Shown: positions 9,243 to 18,699, counted from the stretch's first letter. The stretch is DNA of 64,000 bases from JBDZVM01 sp040255675 (GCA_040255675.1 JBDZVM010000001.1:178171-242170); one strand, 5' to 3'. The notes: a model not told the origin generated them from the sequence alone. Numbers and translations are program-made.

Positions 9243-9922
9243 GATCCGGACCCGCGTGCGTCTGACCGGCGAGGCCGCAGCGCCGCGAGCGCCACGGCCG
9301 CCAGCGCGACGACGAGCGCCGCGATCGCCAAGCCTCGGGCGATCTCGTCGCTCGAATCGCCGGCCGGCGGGTCGGCGAGTGTCAGCGTCGGAGCCGGGTG
9401 GTCTGCGTCGGGCGTCGTCTCGTCCCAGTTGACGACGCTGCCGTCGCTGTAGGCTTGCGCCGCGTCGAACACGAGTGTTCCGGTATCGGGTAGCGGGCCG
9501 ACCGAGATGTCGAACTCGTCGAACTGGCCGGGCAAAATGCCTTCGCCGTCGGCCTTCCACGTCACCGTGTGAACTGCCTTGGTCAGCGTGGCGCCATGCA
9601 CCTTGACCGGCGCGGGCAGTTCGGCGGTCGCGGTTGTCGCCGTCCAGCCTGGTTTCGGCTTCAGGTTCACCGACGCCAGCGGGTGGTCGGTCGGGAACGT
9701 AACCGTCAGTTGAATGGTGCTTGCGGTAGCCGACTCCGTAGGCACTCGAAAGGTGAGCTTCGCCCAGCTACCGCCCGCGACCTCATTCGGATTGACGGTG
9801 ACATGGGCGGCGGCCGGAAGAGCGGCGGCAAACATCAGTGCGCCGGCGGCGACGGCGAGCGCGAGGAGCCGACAGCCGAGCCGGCGCCTATCAGGGCGCG
9901 GCACAGTCGGGATGTGTGGCAT
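9239..9922 (-). CDS. YcnI family (DUF1775) copper-binding protein
   Basis: A 227-aa exported protein with a signal peptide ending AALPAAA and a mature N-terminal His (HVTVNPNEVAGG). This matches YcnI, where that His binds Cu(II) in a mono-histidine brace. Later family features include HTVTWKADG and FDEFDISVGPLP. A C-terminal transmembrane helix (GLAIAALVVALAAVALAAL) with a basic end anchors it. ATG at 9922 has a GAGAGG-type ribosome site. It heads the YcnI-CopC-CopD/CtaG run and probably captures extracellular copper or acts as a chaperone. Regulation is not visible. Confidence 0.92.
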   Translation of the reverse strand: MPHIPTVPRPDRRRLGCRLLALAVAAGALMFAAALPAAAHVTVNPNEVAGGSWAKLTFRVPTESATASTIQLTVTFPTDHPLASVNLKPKPGWTATTATAELPAPVKVHGATLTKAVHTVTWKADGEGILPGQFDEFDISVGPLPDTGTLVFDAAQAYSDGSVVNWDETTPDADHPAPTLTLADPPAGDSSDEIARGLAIAALVVALAAVALAALRPRRSDARGSGS

Positions 9923-10003
9923 GACAAGACCTCTCGAAGCCGCACGCGAAAAATCTCGATGGCCGCGCGCAAGAAGGGACAGGTAAACGCCGCGAGGGCC
10001 GCC

Positions 10004-10537
10004 TCAGGCAGCCGCGAACAACGGCGGTCCCCGCCGCTTGAGGGCACAGGAATGCCTGTCGTCGAGATGGGAGGTGCCGGCCGCGACGACAGGCACGGGC
10101 ACAGCGTCGTCCGGAGTCGAGACGAACGAAACATTCCAGCCGGTGAGGTGGTGCACGAGGTAGCGGTAGAACAGCCAGATGACGGCGTCGAGCCGCGCCA
10201 AGGCCCTCGCGGCCACGAAGGTGATGGTGCCGTGCGCTGCCAGCATGCGCACGGTCGCGCCGTCATGCGCGGGCACGTGACAACCGTCGAGAACGAAGAC
10301 GCCGTGCGCTGTCAGCTGCACGCCGGCGCTCGTCAAGGTCACGCCGAGCGTTCGCCGTTGACGGGAAGCGAACAGCCAGCACGCCGGCACCGCGAAACAA
10401 AGTGCCGACAACATCGCCCCGGACGACGGCAGAGCCGCGCCCCCGAGCGCGTGACCCGCGACCGCCAGCACCACGCTGACGACGGCCAGCACGCCACCCC
10501 GCACTACACGAAAAGAGCCGGAGCTGGGCGACGACAC
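10004..10537 (-). CDS. small membrane protein, probable first gene of the copper operon
   Basis: A 177-aa protein of unrecognised family. It has four hydrophobic segments in its first ~120 residues (for example GGVLAVVSVVLAVAGHALGG and LSALCFAVPACWLFA) and a polar tail. HGVFVLDGCHVPAHD and AAHGTITFVAARAL contain His residues that could bind metal, which would fit its place 80 bp upstream of ycnI. The start is GTG at 10537. Function is unknown; a link to copper rests only on the neighbours. Confidence 0.7.
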   Translation of the reverse strand: MSSPSSGSFRVVRGGVLAVVSVVLAVAGHALGGAALPSSGAMLSALCFAVPACWLFASRQRRTLGVTLTSAGVQLTAHGVFVLDGCHVPAHDGATVRMLAAHGTITFVAARALARLDAVIWLFYRYLVHHLTGWNVSFVSTPDDAVPVPVVAAGTSHLDDRHSCALKRRGPPLFAAA

Positions 10538-10626
10538 GTCGACAGCTAACCACGCGCACCCGTGTGCCCGGCGTCACACCCGGACGTCACAACCGAATCG
10601 GCGCGATTCGAATCGTCAGCGCGATT

Positions 10627-11670
10627 TTACGGTGCGATGAAGTGCTGTCGTTCGGCAGAGCAGGCTTCCCGCGTGAGGTCGCGCGCTTCCTTCGCCTCGT
10701 AGAGATTGGCGTCGGTGCGGCGCAGCATTTCGTCGAGGCTGGTATCGCCGTCCCATTCGACGATGCCCGCTGACCACCTCGCCGGATGGGCGTCGCGAAG
10801 CCGGCGAAGAATTCTCTTGCCTTCGAGCACTTTCGTGGCGGGCATCAGCAGCGCGAACTCGTCACCGCCGAAGCGGGCGAGAAGGTCGGTGTGGCGCAGC
10901 TGGGTTTGCCACGTGTTGGCCAGTTCGATGAGCAGCGCGTCGCCGGCGAGGTGCCCCCGGGTGTCGTTGACCGCCTTGAAATCGTCCATGTCGAGCATGG
11001 CGAGGGCGAAGCCACGCGCACCGCGAAGAGCCATCGCCACCTCGTGCTCGGCGGCGGCCGTGAAGCATGCGCGGTTGGCCAACCCGGTCAGGGGATCCAA
11101 TGCCGCCTGGCGTCGCAGCTGGGTGACGAAAAACGCGAGCATTTCAGCCGACGCCGCGACGGTCGCCCCGATCACAAGGGCAGGGACGGTGAGCCCGTCG
11201 ACACCACCAGTCACGACCCCGGAGGCGAAGCCGGCGATAGCCAAGCCGCAGTGGATGCGCGCCGCTCGACGCGGAAGGAAATATGCGGAAATCCAGCCGA
11301 TGCACATGTAGTCGACGCCGGTGAGTACGACGCCTGCCGGAGTTTTGGAGTATGCGACGAGCACGCTGACGAGTGCCGTCGCGAGCGCGAGAGAAGCGTG
11401 CAGTGTCACAGCTGTGGCTCGGTCGCGAAACAGCAGGAGCGCGGGACCGACGGTGAGACCTATGACGGCGAGTATTTGGCCGAGGCCGATCGGTGCCTGT
11501 GAGCTCATCGGAAACGCGACCCCGAGCACGCATCCGATGCCGCCCGCGAGGTAGAGCACCGCAATCGCGCTGATCGCACTTGCGTAGCGGACGGCAAGTG
11601 GCACGGGGCTTCTCCGGACCCGTGGCATCGAGTTTGTGCTCGCCGCGCGGGTGCCGCGCGACGTCGTCAT
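10627..11670 (-). CDS. membrane-bound diguanylate cyclase (GGDEF)
   Basis: A cyclic-di-GMP synthase of about 347 aa. The N-terminal part has several hydrophobic helices (YASAISAIAVLYLAGGIGCVLGV onward) that probably sense a membrane or external signal. The C-terminal GGDEF domain has DPLTGLANRACF, DMDDFKAVNDTRGHLAGD and an intact FGGDEFALL active site. An RHTD I-site five residues before GGDEF suggests product feedback inhibition. I chose ATG at 11670; the frame extends to 11763, but the extra part is Arg/His rich and lacks membrane character, and ATG at 11628 is also possible. No EAL domain. It closely resembles the cyclase at 16148. Confidence 0.85.
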   Translation of the reverse strand: MTTSRGTRAASTNSMPRVRRSPVPLAVRYASAISAIAVLYLAGGIGCVLGVAFPMSSQAPIGLGQILAVIGLTVGPALLLFRDRATAVTLHASLALATALVSVLVAYSKTPAGVVLTGVDYMCIGWISAYFLPRRAARIHCGLAIAGFASGVVTGGVDGLTVPALVIGATVAASAEMLAFFVTQLRRQAALDPLTGLANRACFTAAAEHEVAMALRGARGFALAMLDMDDFKAVNDTRGHLAGDALLIELANTWQTQLRHTDLLARFGGDEFALLMPATKVLEGKRILRRLRDAHPARWSAGIVEWDGDTSLDEMLRRTDANLYEAKEARDLTREACSAERQHFIAP

Positions 11671-11911
11671 TGGCGCAGCCCCAAGAGCCCCAAGGTTGTA
11701 CCCGTTCGACGAATCATGAGCACGCGCGTGGTGGCCGCGCGCGTCGCGACTGAGCCTTGGCACGCACGGTCAGTCGCGCCGTGCCTATCGGCGGGGCAAC
11801 TGCGTCGCTTAGGGCAATTGCCGTATTTGCGAGGGACCTTCGCGTGCCGTTCGTCACGTCACTCAGGTATTGGTGAGCAACCGTGGCTCGGTAGAAGAGC
11901 GCGATGATCCG

Positions 11912-14164
11912 CTAGACGTCCGTGTATTCGTGCGGCGGTCTTCTGGGCGGTGTTTCGTCGGCGGATGTCGTGGTTCGCGCCTCCGGGGGTTCGACCGACA
12001 ACCGAGGCGTGATCTTGTCGAGCCAGGCGGGGAAGAACCAGTTGGCGTTGCCGAACCTGTGCATGAGCGAGGGAACGAGCATCGTGCGCAGGATGAACGC
12101 GTCGAGGAATACGGCTGACGCCAGGCCAGTGCCGAATATTTTGATCGGCCGGCCGGGTGTCAGCAGGAATCCCAGGAATACCGCGATCATGATGAGCGCG
12201 GCCGCGGTGATGATGCCGCCCGTCTCGGCCTGCCCGACGGTGACGGCTCGCTGGTTGTGTTTGGTGTGGACCCATTCTTCGTGCATGCGGCTCACCAGAA
12301 ATACCTGGTAGTCCATCGAAAGGCCGAACAAAATCGCGAAGAGCATGACCGGGATCCACGCGTCGATCGGCGCTCCAGGCCCGGCGCCGAGGCTGTCGGA
12401 GAACCAGCCGTACTGGAAAATCGCCACGGCCAGGCCGAAGGATCCCGCCGCGGCCAGCAAGTTCATCACCGCGGCAGTCAGCGGGATGACGAGGCTGCGG
12501 AACGCGATCAGCAACAAGATGAACGACAAGCCGACCACGACGGCGATGAACAGCGGCATTTTGCGGTTGAGCACTTTCGCGAAGTCGACGTTGATGGCTG
12601 TGTCGCCGTAGGTGTAGATGTGATTGGTGGTGCCCTCGTACAGCGGCGGCAGCACGTCGGAGCGCACATGCCTGACGAGCTGATACGTCTTTTCTGACTG
12701 CGGTGACGTTGTCGTCTTGAACGACACGAACGCGATGTCGTCGGCCAGCGGCACCCTGCCCAAGCTGGTCGGATCGACGCCCGGAACGTTCGCCAGGGCC
12801 GTCGAGACACGCCGCAAGAACGCCTCGTCGGAAGCGCCAGGGCCGTTCACGACCGCTTCGAGGTTGGAGTTGTACCCGACGCCGAACTGGTCGCTGATCA
12901 GGTCGTAGCCGGCTCGAGTCGTCGAGCCCTTCGGGTCGCTGCCTTGGTCGCTGCTGCCGAGCTGCAGCGAGAAGAAGGGGATCGCAAGGGCGATCATCAC
13001 TACGGCTGAGCCCAGGGCGACGCCGATGCGGCGGCGGGAGACGAACTCAGACCAGCGCGCCCAAAAGCCGATCGGCTGGTCGTCGATGAACTGCCCGGCG
13101 CGGACGGCGGCACGCTGCTTGCGAGGCAAGACCTTGAGCCCGAACAGGCTGAGCAGCGCGGGGAGCAAAGTCAGCGACGCGACCATGGTGAAACCGACCG
13201 CAAGCGCGGTGGCCACCGCCATGCCGTTGAAGAAGCTCACGCCTAGCGCGATGAGGCCGAGGATGGCGACGCAGACCGTGCTGCCGGCGAACAAGACCGC
13301 GCGACCGGACGTGTTGATCGCCGTCACGATCGACTCGTGGATCGGCATGCCCCGTCGCAAGTTGCGCCGATGGCGGGTGACGATGAACAGCGCATAGTCG
13401 ACGCCGACGCCGATGACCATCAGCTCGGCCAGATACGGCGTGATGTTGGAAACATGGACGGCGTGGCTGAGGATGTAGATCGTGCCGAGCCCGCCGACGA
13501 GCGCGACGGCGGCACTGGCCAGCGGAAGCGCGGTCGCGGCGACCGTGCGGAACACCAGCGCGAGGATGACGAGCGCCGCCAGGAAACCGATGAAGACAGA
13601 ACTGTTGGAATCGGCGCTTTGCCCGATACCGGCGAACGCGGCGCCGGTGAACTCTACCTGCAGCGCGGAGGTACGCAGCGTCTTCAGGGAGTCGTAGACG
13701 CTCTTGAACGAGGCAGGCTCGAAGTGCCCGCTCTCCCACGTGACCGTGACCAACGCGGTGTTCGAGCCGTGCGTGGTGTTCAACAGTTTGGGGTTGCCAG
13801 CGCCGCTCTCGCCAGGCTTGGAGCATTCGACCGACTGCCACGGCGTGGTGCTCGCCGCGACGTGAGCTCCGGAGGAGCAGAGCTTGTCGAGCGCCGGCTG
13901 TAGTTGCGGTGGCGCGGCGGTGAAGGCGGCGTCGTCCGTGTTCTTGACGACGACCGTGCCGGAGATGCCGTTCTGGTTGCTAAGACCTGCGTCCTTCAGC
14001 AGGTTGGCCACCGTTGCCGTCTCGGTGTGCGGCAAGCTGAACGTGTCTTTGTAAGCCGCGCCGCCCATCGCGCCGGCGATGCCCTGAAGCGCGACGATCA
14101 GCACGATCCAGCTGGCGACGACCAGCCACCTGCGGCGCACGGCAAACTCGGCAACCGACTTCAT
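11912..14164 (-). CDS. MMPL family RND transporter
   Basis: A 750-aa proton-driven exporter of the MMPL (mycobacterial membrane protein large) family. The usual two-fold pattern is visible: helix 1 (RRWLVVASWIVLIVAL), a large external loop (about 40-190), a cluster of helices with GVGVDYALFIVTRHRRNL near 255-265, then a second half with loop (about 400-550) and GLSMDYQVFLVSRMHEEW near 620. The Asp-Tyr pairs in both halves are the proton-relay signature. ATG at 14164 follows a strong GGAGGA site. It stands alone, so the lipid or drug substrate is not suggested by neighbours. Confidence 0.93.
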   Translation of the reverse strand: MKSVAEFAVRRRWLVVASWIVLIVALQGIAGAMGGAAYKDTFSLPHTETATVANLLKDAGLSNQNGISGTVVVKNTDDAAFTAAPPQLQPALDKLCSSGAHVAASTTPWQSVECSKPGESGAGNPKLLNTTHGSNTALVTVTWESGHFEPASFKSVYDSLKTLRTSALQVEFTGAAFAGIGQSADSNSSVFIGFLAALVILALVFRTVAATALPLASAAVALVGGLGTIYILSHAVHVSNITPYLAELMVIGVGVDYALFIVTRHRRNLRRGMPIHESIVTAINTSGRAVLFAGSTVCVAILGLIALGVSFFNGMAVATALAVGFTMVASLTLLPALLSLFGLKVLPRKQRAAVRAGQFIDDQPIGFWARWSEFVSRRRIGVALGSAVVMIALAIPFFSLQLGSSDQGSDPKGSTTRAGYDLISDQFGVGYNSNLEAVVNGPGASDEAFLRRVSTALANVPGVDPTSLGRVPLADDIAFVSFKTTTSPQSEKTYQLVRHVRSDVLPPLYEGTTNHIYTYGDTAINVDFAKVLNRKMPLFIAVVVGLSFILLLIAFRSLVIPLTAAVMNLLAAAGSFGLAVAIFQYGWFSDSLGAGPGAPIDAWIPVMLFAILFGLSMDYQVFLVSRMHEEWVHTKHNQRAVTVGQAETGGIITAAALIMIAVFLGFLLTPGRPIKIFGTGLASAVFLDAFILRTMLVPSLMHRFGNANWFFPAWLDKITPRLSVEPPEARTTTSADETPPRRPPHEYTDV

Positions 14165-14504
14165 CGATCCTCCTGCTCAAGGCGTGGCTATGACTCGCGC
14201 ACGCTTCATGGCTACGGGGCCCCACGCATCCGACGTCGAGGCTGCCGAGCGCCCATACGAAGGAGTCCGATGCACCGGCACGGCCACTGGCGATACAAGG
14301 TCGCGCCCCGCCACGGCTTTCCCACGCAGTCGAACACCGCGTACTGCCATTGTGGCAAGGGGGGTACCCCCGCCCGCAACGCCATTTCGCGCTCAATGAC
14401 TTTACTGACTTCATCAGATGCGCCCTATTGACCGGCTCGGCACGCCGCCGTACCGTCCATTCATCTGAGCCGCTCTGGCCGACTGGGAAAATGGGGGTCC
14501 CGCA
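14165..14504. other. 340-bp divergent intergenic region
   Basis: Separates the MMPL exporter (minus) from the DUF1326 gene (plus) and must contain both promoters. I see no clear -35/-10 pair, riboswitch or operator, and the short frames crossing it have no supporting features. Confidence 0.4.
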
Positions 14505-15107
14505 ATGTCTTGGAACCTTCGCGGCAGCTACATGGAGACCTGCTCGTGTGACTTGATGTGCCCGTGCAATTTGTCGTTTGATCACGGTGCGACGTACGAC
14601 TATTGCCGGGCGACGTTGGTGTTCAGCGTCAAGGAGGGCCGCGTCGACGAGACCGATGTCGCCGGTCGCGCGGTCGCAATCATCGCTGAGTCGCCAAAGG
14701 TCATGACGGACGGCAACTGGCGGGTCGGCGTCTTTGTCGATGATGCCGCGAGCGACGATCAATTCGACAAGCTTGTCAAGGTGTTCAGCGGCCAACTTGG
14801 CGGTCCGATGGCCGCACTCGCGCCGCTGATCGGTGAGGTTCTCGGCGCGGAACGCGCACCGATGTCGGTGCTTGACAACGGGCTGGAGCACAGCGCTCGT
14901 ATTGGTGACGCGATCGAGTTCACGGTCCGCGACATCGTGCCGTTCGGTGTAGAGACCGGCGAGCCCGTCCGCTTTTCCGGCATGTTCCACCCCGTCGGAT
15001 CGGACCTGACCATGGCGGAGGCAACCCGGTCGCGAATCAGTGCCTTCGGCATCGAATACGAGGGCAAGAGCGGTCTGTCGACGTCCGACTTCTCCTGGGC
15101 CGCCTGA
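14505..15107 (+). CDS. DUF1326 domain protein
   Basis: A 200-aa soluble protein whose N-terminus carries the Cys cluster typical of DUF1326 (METCSCDLMCPCNLSF, residues 10-25), likely a metal or redox site. The rest is an alpha/beta domain without recognised catalytic motifs. It is directly followed by a DUF2182 membrane protein (5-bp gap). These two families occur together in many bacteria, and DUF2182 members are annotated as predicted metal-binding membrane proteins, so a joint metal-related role is plausible but unproven. The ATG at 14505 puts the cluster at the expected N-terminal position. Confidence 0.88.
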   Translation: MSWNLRGSYMETCSCDLMCPCNLSFDHGATYDYCRATLVFSVKEGRVDETDVAGRAVAIIAESPKVMTDGNWRVGVFVDDAASDDQFDKLVKVFSGQLGGPMAALAPLIGEVLGAERAPMSVLDNGLEHSARIGDAIEFTVRDIVPFGVETGEPVRFSGMFHPVGSDLTMAEATRSRISAFGIEYEGKSGLSTSDFSWAA

Positions 15108-15112
15108 CAACG

Positions 15113-15937
15113 ATGGCCGCGACGGCCTTTCCGCGCCCGGCGGCCGGACGCCGTCCCGCCGCCGGTTGGTCGCGAGCCCAGCTCACCGTTGTCGCCGCGC
15201 TGTTCGTGGTCACCGGAGTCAGCTGGTGGTGGAGCGGCGCACAGATGAGCGGGATGGACAACGGTCCGTGGACGGCGCTGGGCTCCACCGCGTGGTTTCT
15301 GGCCGTCTGGACCGTCATGATGTCCGCGATGATGTTTCCGTCCGTCGCGCCGACGGTCGCCCTGTACGCGCGCATGGCGGGAGGTCGCATGCGGCTTGCC
15401 GCGTTGCTGTTTCCGGTTGGCTACCTGGTTACCTGGTTGGCCGCCGGACTCCTCGCGGTCGCTGTTAGCGGCGTCGCGGTCGCGCTCGCGGGCGGCGCTT
15501 TGTCTTGGGATCGCGCCGGGCAGCCACTCGCGGCCGCGACACTTCTTACCGCCGCCGCGTATCAACTCACACCGTGGAAGAACGTCTGTCTCGGTAAATG
15601 CCGGAGCCCGCTTGGCGCGCTGCTCGGGTCTTGGCGCGGCGGTCGATTCGGCGCTTTCCGGATGGGCGTGCGCAACGGCGCGTGGTGTGTGGGGTGCTGC
15701 TGGGCGCTGATGGCGTCACTGTTCGCGCTCGGTGTCATGAGCGTGACCCGGATGGCTGTGCTGGCAGCCATCATCGCGACCGAGAAGCTGTTGCCTTGGC
15801 GACGGTCCGCAACCTACGGAACGTCCCTTCTGCTGGCGATGCTCGGCGTCGTGCTACTCATCGCCCCCACCGCCATCCCGGGCCTGGCCTTGCCGAGCGA
15901 TGCGATGCGCCCCGGGCAAATGATGGGCCCGCCGTAG
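15113..15937 (+). CDS. DUF2182 predicted metal-binding membrane protein
   Basis: A 274-aa protein with about seven transmembrane helices. Family hallmarks are MMSAMMFPSVAPTVALYARM (residues ~65-85), PWKNVCLGKCRSPL in the middle, and the Cys-rich GAWCVGCCWALM segment near 190. The Met and Cys residues in and beside helices are the basis for the metal-binding prediction. It is probably translated with the DUF1326 gene just upstream. The C-terminus ends in a Met/Pro-rich tail (MRPGQMMGPP). Confidence 0.88.
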   Translation: MAATAFPRPAAGRRPAAGWSRAQLTVVAALFVVTGVSWWWSGAQMSGMDNGPWTALGSTAWFLAVWTVMMSAMMFPSVAPTVALYARMAGGRMRLAALLFPVGYLVTWLAAGLLAVAVSGVAVALAGGALSWDRAGQPLAAATLLTAAAYQLTPWKNVCLGKCRSPLGALLGSWRGGRFGAFRMGVRNGAWCVGCCWALMASLFALGVMSVTRMAVLAAIIATEKLLPWRRSATYGTSLLLAMLGVVLLIAPTAIPGLALPSDAMRPGQMMGPP

Positions 15938-16147
15938 GGCCGGGGCCGTTCAAGGCCCACACCGCTGCCAAGCCGGTCGGGCAGGCGACCGGCGCAGGGA
16001 AGGCGACCGGCGCAGCGGGTCATACGCCGATTGGGTGACGACCTCGGTCGTGTCATGCCGATGAAATATGGGAGCAAGCAGTACAAGCCCAGGCGTATCG
16101 GCGCGTGTCAGGGATGCGGCGCGGCCGTGGGCTTAAGGAGGGGCCTG

Positions 16148-17266
16148 ATGGGGCGGTTTACGGAATGCCTGTCCGGCCCATCTGACGAGATCCCTCAGCG
16201 AAGCAATCCGCGCATGGTCGGCTGGCTTGCCGCGCTCATCGGCGGCGGCGCACTCGTCGCGCTCTCGGTGGACGTGTTGCCGTACTGGCCCATCGAGCAC
16301 AAACACGTCGATCTCGCGATAGGCGCCTTCATGCTGCCGGTCGGCATCGTGTTGTGGTTCGCCCGCCGTCACATCCGATTGCCGATCGTTCATGGGTGCT
16401 TGCTGGCGGGTGTCGGCGCCATCACGGCCGCCGTGTGGGCCGCCGGCCCTACCGCCGAGTCTCAAGCGCCCGCGCTGTTTTACGTGTTCCTTTCAACGTT
16501 CGTCAGCGCGTTCTTGGTATTGCGACAGGCCATGGCCTACCTGGCTTTGGCCGGGGTCGCCTACCTGGTCGCGCTGCTGCTGCATTGGCGAGCGGAAATG
16601 GCAACCCAGTGGACCATCAACATGGTCGCGTTCGCCTTACCGTGCGCGATCATTGGCGGCCTCGTCGCCCAGCTACGAACCCAGGCCGGGCGCGATCCCC
16701 TTACTGGCCTGGCCAACCGGCGGCTATTCGAGCAGCTGCTGCCGACTGAGATAGCCCTCGCCGCGCGCGGCCGTCGGCCGCTGTCCGTGGTGGCGATCGA
16801 CCTTGACGGTCTGAAAGCCATCAACGACACCGCCGGACATGCCGCCGGTGATCAGTTCCTTCTGCAGGCTGCCCGGGGTTTTCGTTCCGCGTTACGCGCC
16901 GGGGATTCGCTGGCCAGAGTAGGCGGTGACGAGTTCACGCTCCTACTCCCTGACGCAGACACCGACACCGCCTATCAAGTCGTTCAACGTCTCCGCCGCG
17001 CCACACCTCAAATCGCCTTCTCCGCCGGCGTCGTCACCTGGGACGGCGAACCCGCGGACGAACTCCTCAACCGCGCCGACGCCGCGCTTTACGCCGCCAA
17101 GCGGAGCCGCGGCACCCCCATCGCCACGGACCAGTCGACGAGGCAGGTGCCGATACCGCGAAACGACCGACGCCCATCCCTGGAACCGGGTCCTGACCCT
17201 GTCGCCCAGGAACCGGAGCGAGAGTGCCAAGCAAGAGTCGAGAAGCAAAAATTCCCTGCCGTATAA
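16148..17266 (+). CDS. membrane-bound diguanylate cyclase (GGDEF), second copy
   Basis: A 372-aa cyclase with about six N-terminal hydrophobic helices (for example VGWLAALIGGGALVALSV) and a C-terminal GGDEF domain: DPLTGLANRRLF, DLDGLKAINDTAGHAAGD, intact VGGDEFTLL, and an RAGD I-site five residues before it. ATG at 16148 follows an AAGGAGGGG ribosome site at 16135-16143; the frame opens further upstream, but that part is unlikely to be translated. Domain order and the matching FSAGVVTWDG / WSAGIVEWDG segments indicate that it is a paralogue of the cyclase at 10627. Its stop lies 10 bp before the tRNA-derived repeat. Confidence 0.87.
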   Translation: MGRFTECLSGPSDEIPQRSNPRMVGWLAALIGGGALVALSVDVLPYWPIEHKHVDLAIGAFMLPVGIVLWFARRHIRLPIVHGCLLAGVGAITAAVWAAGPTAESQAPALFYVFLSTFVSAFLVLRQAMAYLALAGVAYLVALLLHWRAEMATQWTINMVAFALPCAIIGGLVAQLRTQAGRDPLTGLANRRLFEQLLPTEIALAARGRRPLSVVAIDLDGLKAINDTAGHAAGDQFLLQAARGFRSALRAGDSLARVGGDEFTLLLPDADTDTAYQVVQRLRRATPQIAFSAGVVTWDGEPADELLNRADAALYAAKRSRGTPIATDQSTRQVPIPRNDRRPSLEPGPDPVAQEPERECQARVEKQKFPAV

Positions 17267-17276
17267 GGAAAAGTGG

Positions 17277-17320
17277 GTGCCCCCGGCAGGATTCGAACCT
17301 GCGACACACGGTTTAGGAAA
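17277..17320. repeat. att-like direct repeat: 3' part of tRNA-Arg(CCT)
   Basis: These 44 bp are identical to 40141-40184, which run from the last base of the 5' anticodon stem to just past the 3' end of the intact tRNA-Arg(CCT). The tRNA 5' half is absent here, so this is a tRNA 3' fragment, the product expected from tyrosine-recombinase integration into a tRNA gene. Both copies have the same orientation. It marks the left edge of the island. Confidence 0.93.
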
Positions 17321-17655
17321 GTGTTCCTCGTTCCACGATAGCCGTCGTTTGACCTGCGGTCGCACGCAAAGTGGAGTGATCGTTGAGTCGTCAGGCCACG
17401 CTTCGTACACGCCGACAGCAAGCGACGTCGTAGAGCGAACTAACTGGGATCAGTCGCCTGGCTGTGGCGATGCTTTACCAGGGGAGGCAGTTGTCCGGTA
17501 TACCAAACTGGTTTTTCGCGAAATCGGTGGCCCAGTCTCGTGGGCTACGGCGTTCGCTCGATGCCCTGAACACGGAATAATCCTTTCGCATACCGAAGAC
17601 GGGTAGCCTTAGACAGAGGATCGGAGGAGATCCCGCGTGGTCGAAGGGTGCCGTT
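17321..17655. other. 335-bp region between the att repeat and the first island gene
   Basis: No gene is supportable here. It probably carries the promoter for the IclR gene at 17656. A GGAGGAG string occurs at 17623-17629 but is about 28 bp from the chosen start, too far for a ribosome site, and no start codon at normal spacing opens the IclR frame. Confidence 0.35.
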
Positions 17656-18423
17656 GTGAAGGCTGACTCCAAGGGCGGCGGTGTCCAATCCGTCGAGCGC
17701 GCTTTCGATCTGATCGCGCGTATCGCAGGCGGTCATGACGCTGTCGGTCTGTCTCAGCTCGCCACCGACACCGGGCTTCCACTCCCCACTATTCATCGGC
17801 TGCTACAGACGCTTGTGAAGCTTGGTTATATCCGACAGGACGCTGCCCGCCGCTACGCCCTCGGTCCACGCTTCATCCCGCTCGGCGAGGCGGCTATGAG
17901 ATCTCTCGGCGAATGGAGTCTCCGGCATCTGCGCGAACTGGCGAATCTAGCAGGAGAGTCGGCGAATCTTGCGGTGCTTGAAGGCACCGAGGTCCTGTAC
18001 GTGGCGCAGGTTCCCGGTCGGCACGCGATGCGCATGTTTACAGAGCCCGGGCGCCGGGTGTTGCCGCACTGCACCGCAGTCGGCAAGGCGATGCTCTCGC
18101 GGCTTCCTGAGCAGCGCGTGCGGACAATTCTTGAACGGGGCGGGATGCCCAAGTTCACGCCCGCGACGATCACTGATCCAGACGAGATCCTCGCGCAGCT
18201 GGCGACGATCCGTGAGCAGGGCTTCGCCGTTGATGAGGGCGAGCAGGAGGTCGGTGTCCGGTGCGTGGCTGTCCCAATCCCTGAAGCGCCCACGCTCTCC
18301 GCAGTATCGGTTTCCGGACCGCTTGCCCGGCTCACGGATGAAGTTGTCATGAGGATTGCCCCGCTTATCGCCCGAGCGGCCTTGGCGATCGCATGTGATG
18401 TTGGTCAGGAGACTCGGCCCTGA
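17656..18423 (+). CDS. IclR family transcriptional regulator
   Basis: A 255-aa regulator. The N-terminal winged helix-turn-helix (residues ~10-75, LSQLATDTGLPLPTIHRLLQTL) is followed by the IclR effector domain (GRRVLPHCTAVGKAMLSRLP near 130 and the C-terminal FAVDEGEQEVGVRCVAVPI). It precedes malate synthase on the same strand, so control of glyoxylate use is likely; IclR-family proteins classically govern the glyoxylate shunt. The GTG at 17656 has a weak GAAGGG site. Its last ~80 bp are tandemly duplicated just downstream, with the stop inside the first copy. Confidence 0.9.
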   Translation: MKADSKGGGVQSVERAFDLIARIAGGHDAVGLSQLATDTGLPLPTIHRLLQTLVKLGYIRQDAARRYALGPRFIPLGEAAMRSLGEWSLRHLRELANLAGESANLAVLEGTEVLYVAQVPGRHAMRMFTEPGRRVLPHCTAVGKAMLSRLPEQRVRTILERGGMPKFTPATITDPDEILAQLATIREQGFAVDEGEQEVGVRCVAVPIPEAPTLSAVSVSGPLARLTDEVVMRIAPLIARAALAIACDVGQETRP

Positions 18424-18520
18424 ACGCTCTTGTTGTCATGAGGATTGCCCCGCTTATCGCCCGCGCCGCCTTGGCGATCGCATGTGATGTTGGTCAGGAG
18501 ACTCGGCCCTGAACGCTCTT
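18343..18520 (+). repeat. 89-bp tandem duplication of the iclR 3' end
   Basis: Two adjacent 89-bp copies, 18343-18431 and 18432-18520, differ at only two positions (GAGCGG versus GCGCCG region). The first encodes the IclR C-terminus with its stop; the second repeats that coding end, including an identical stop, outside the gene. The near identity implies a recent slippage or unequal crossover. It lengthens the leader before malate synthase but leaves IclR intact. Confidence 0.95.
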
Positions 18521-18699
18521 GCCGTGCGGCAGCGGCGTTCTCGCGGACTGCAGGTTCTACCGGGTCGTGGCCACGTGTGGCACGTCACTATCCGGCGAGA
18601 CCGAGCGCATCGCGGTTCGCCCGTCTTGCCTTGCGTCAGCATGATAGCTATGCTTCCGAGAAGCAGATAATCCCTTCCACAATACGGAAAAATGATCCT

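Noticed and set aside
13047..13841. 264-codon frame inside the MMPL exporter
   Set aside because: Different frame of the same strand with Arg/His-rich composition; the MMPL family match is decisive.
17277..17350. Functional second tRNA-Arg gene
   Set aside because: Only the 3' portion is present; the sequence after 17320 does not supply the 5' anticodon stem, D arm or acceptor strand.
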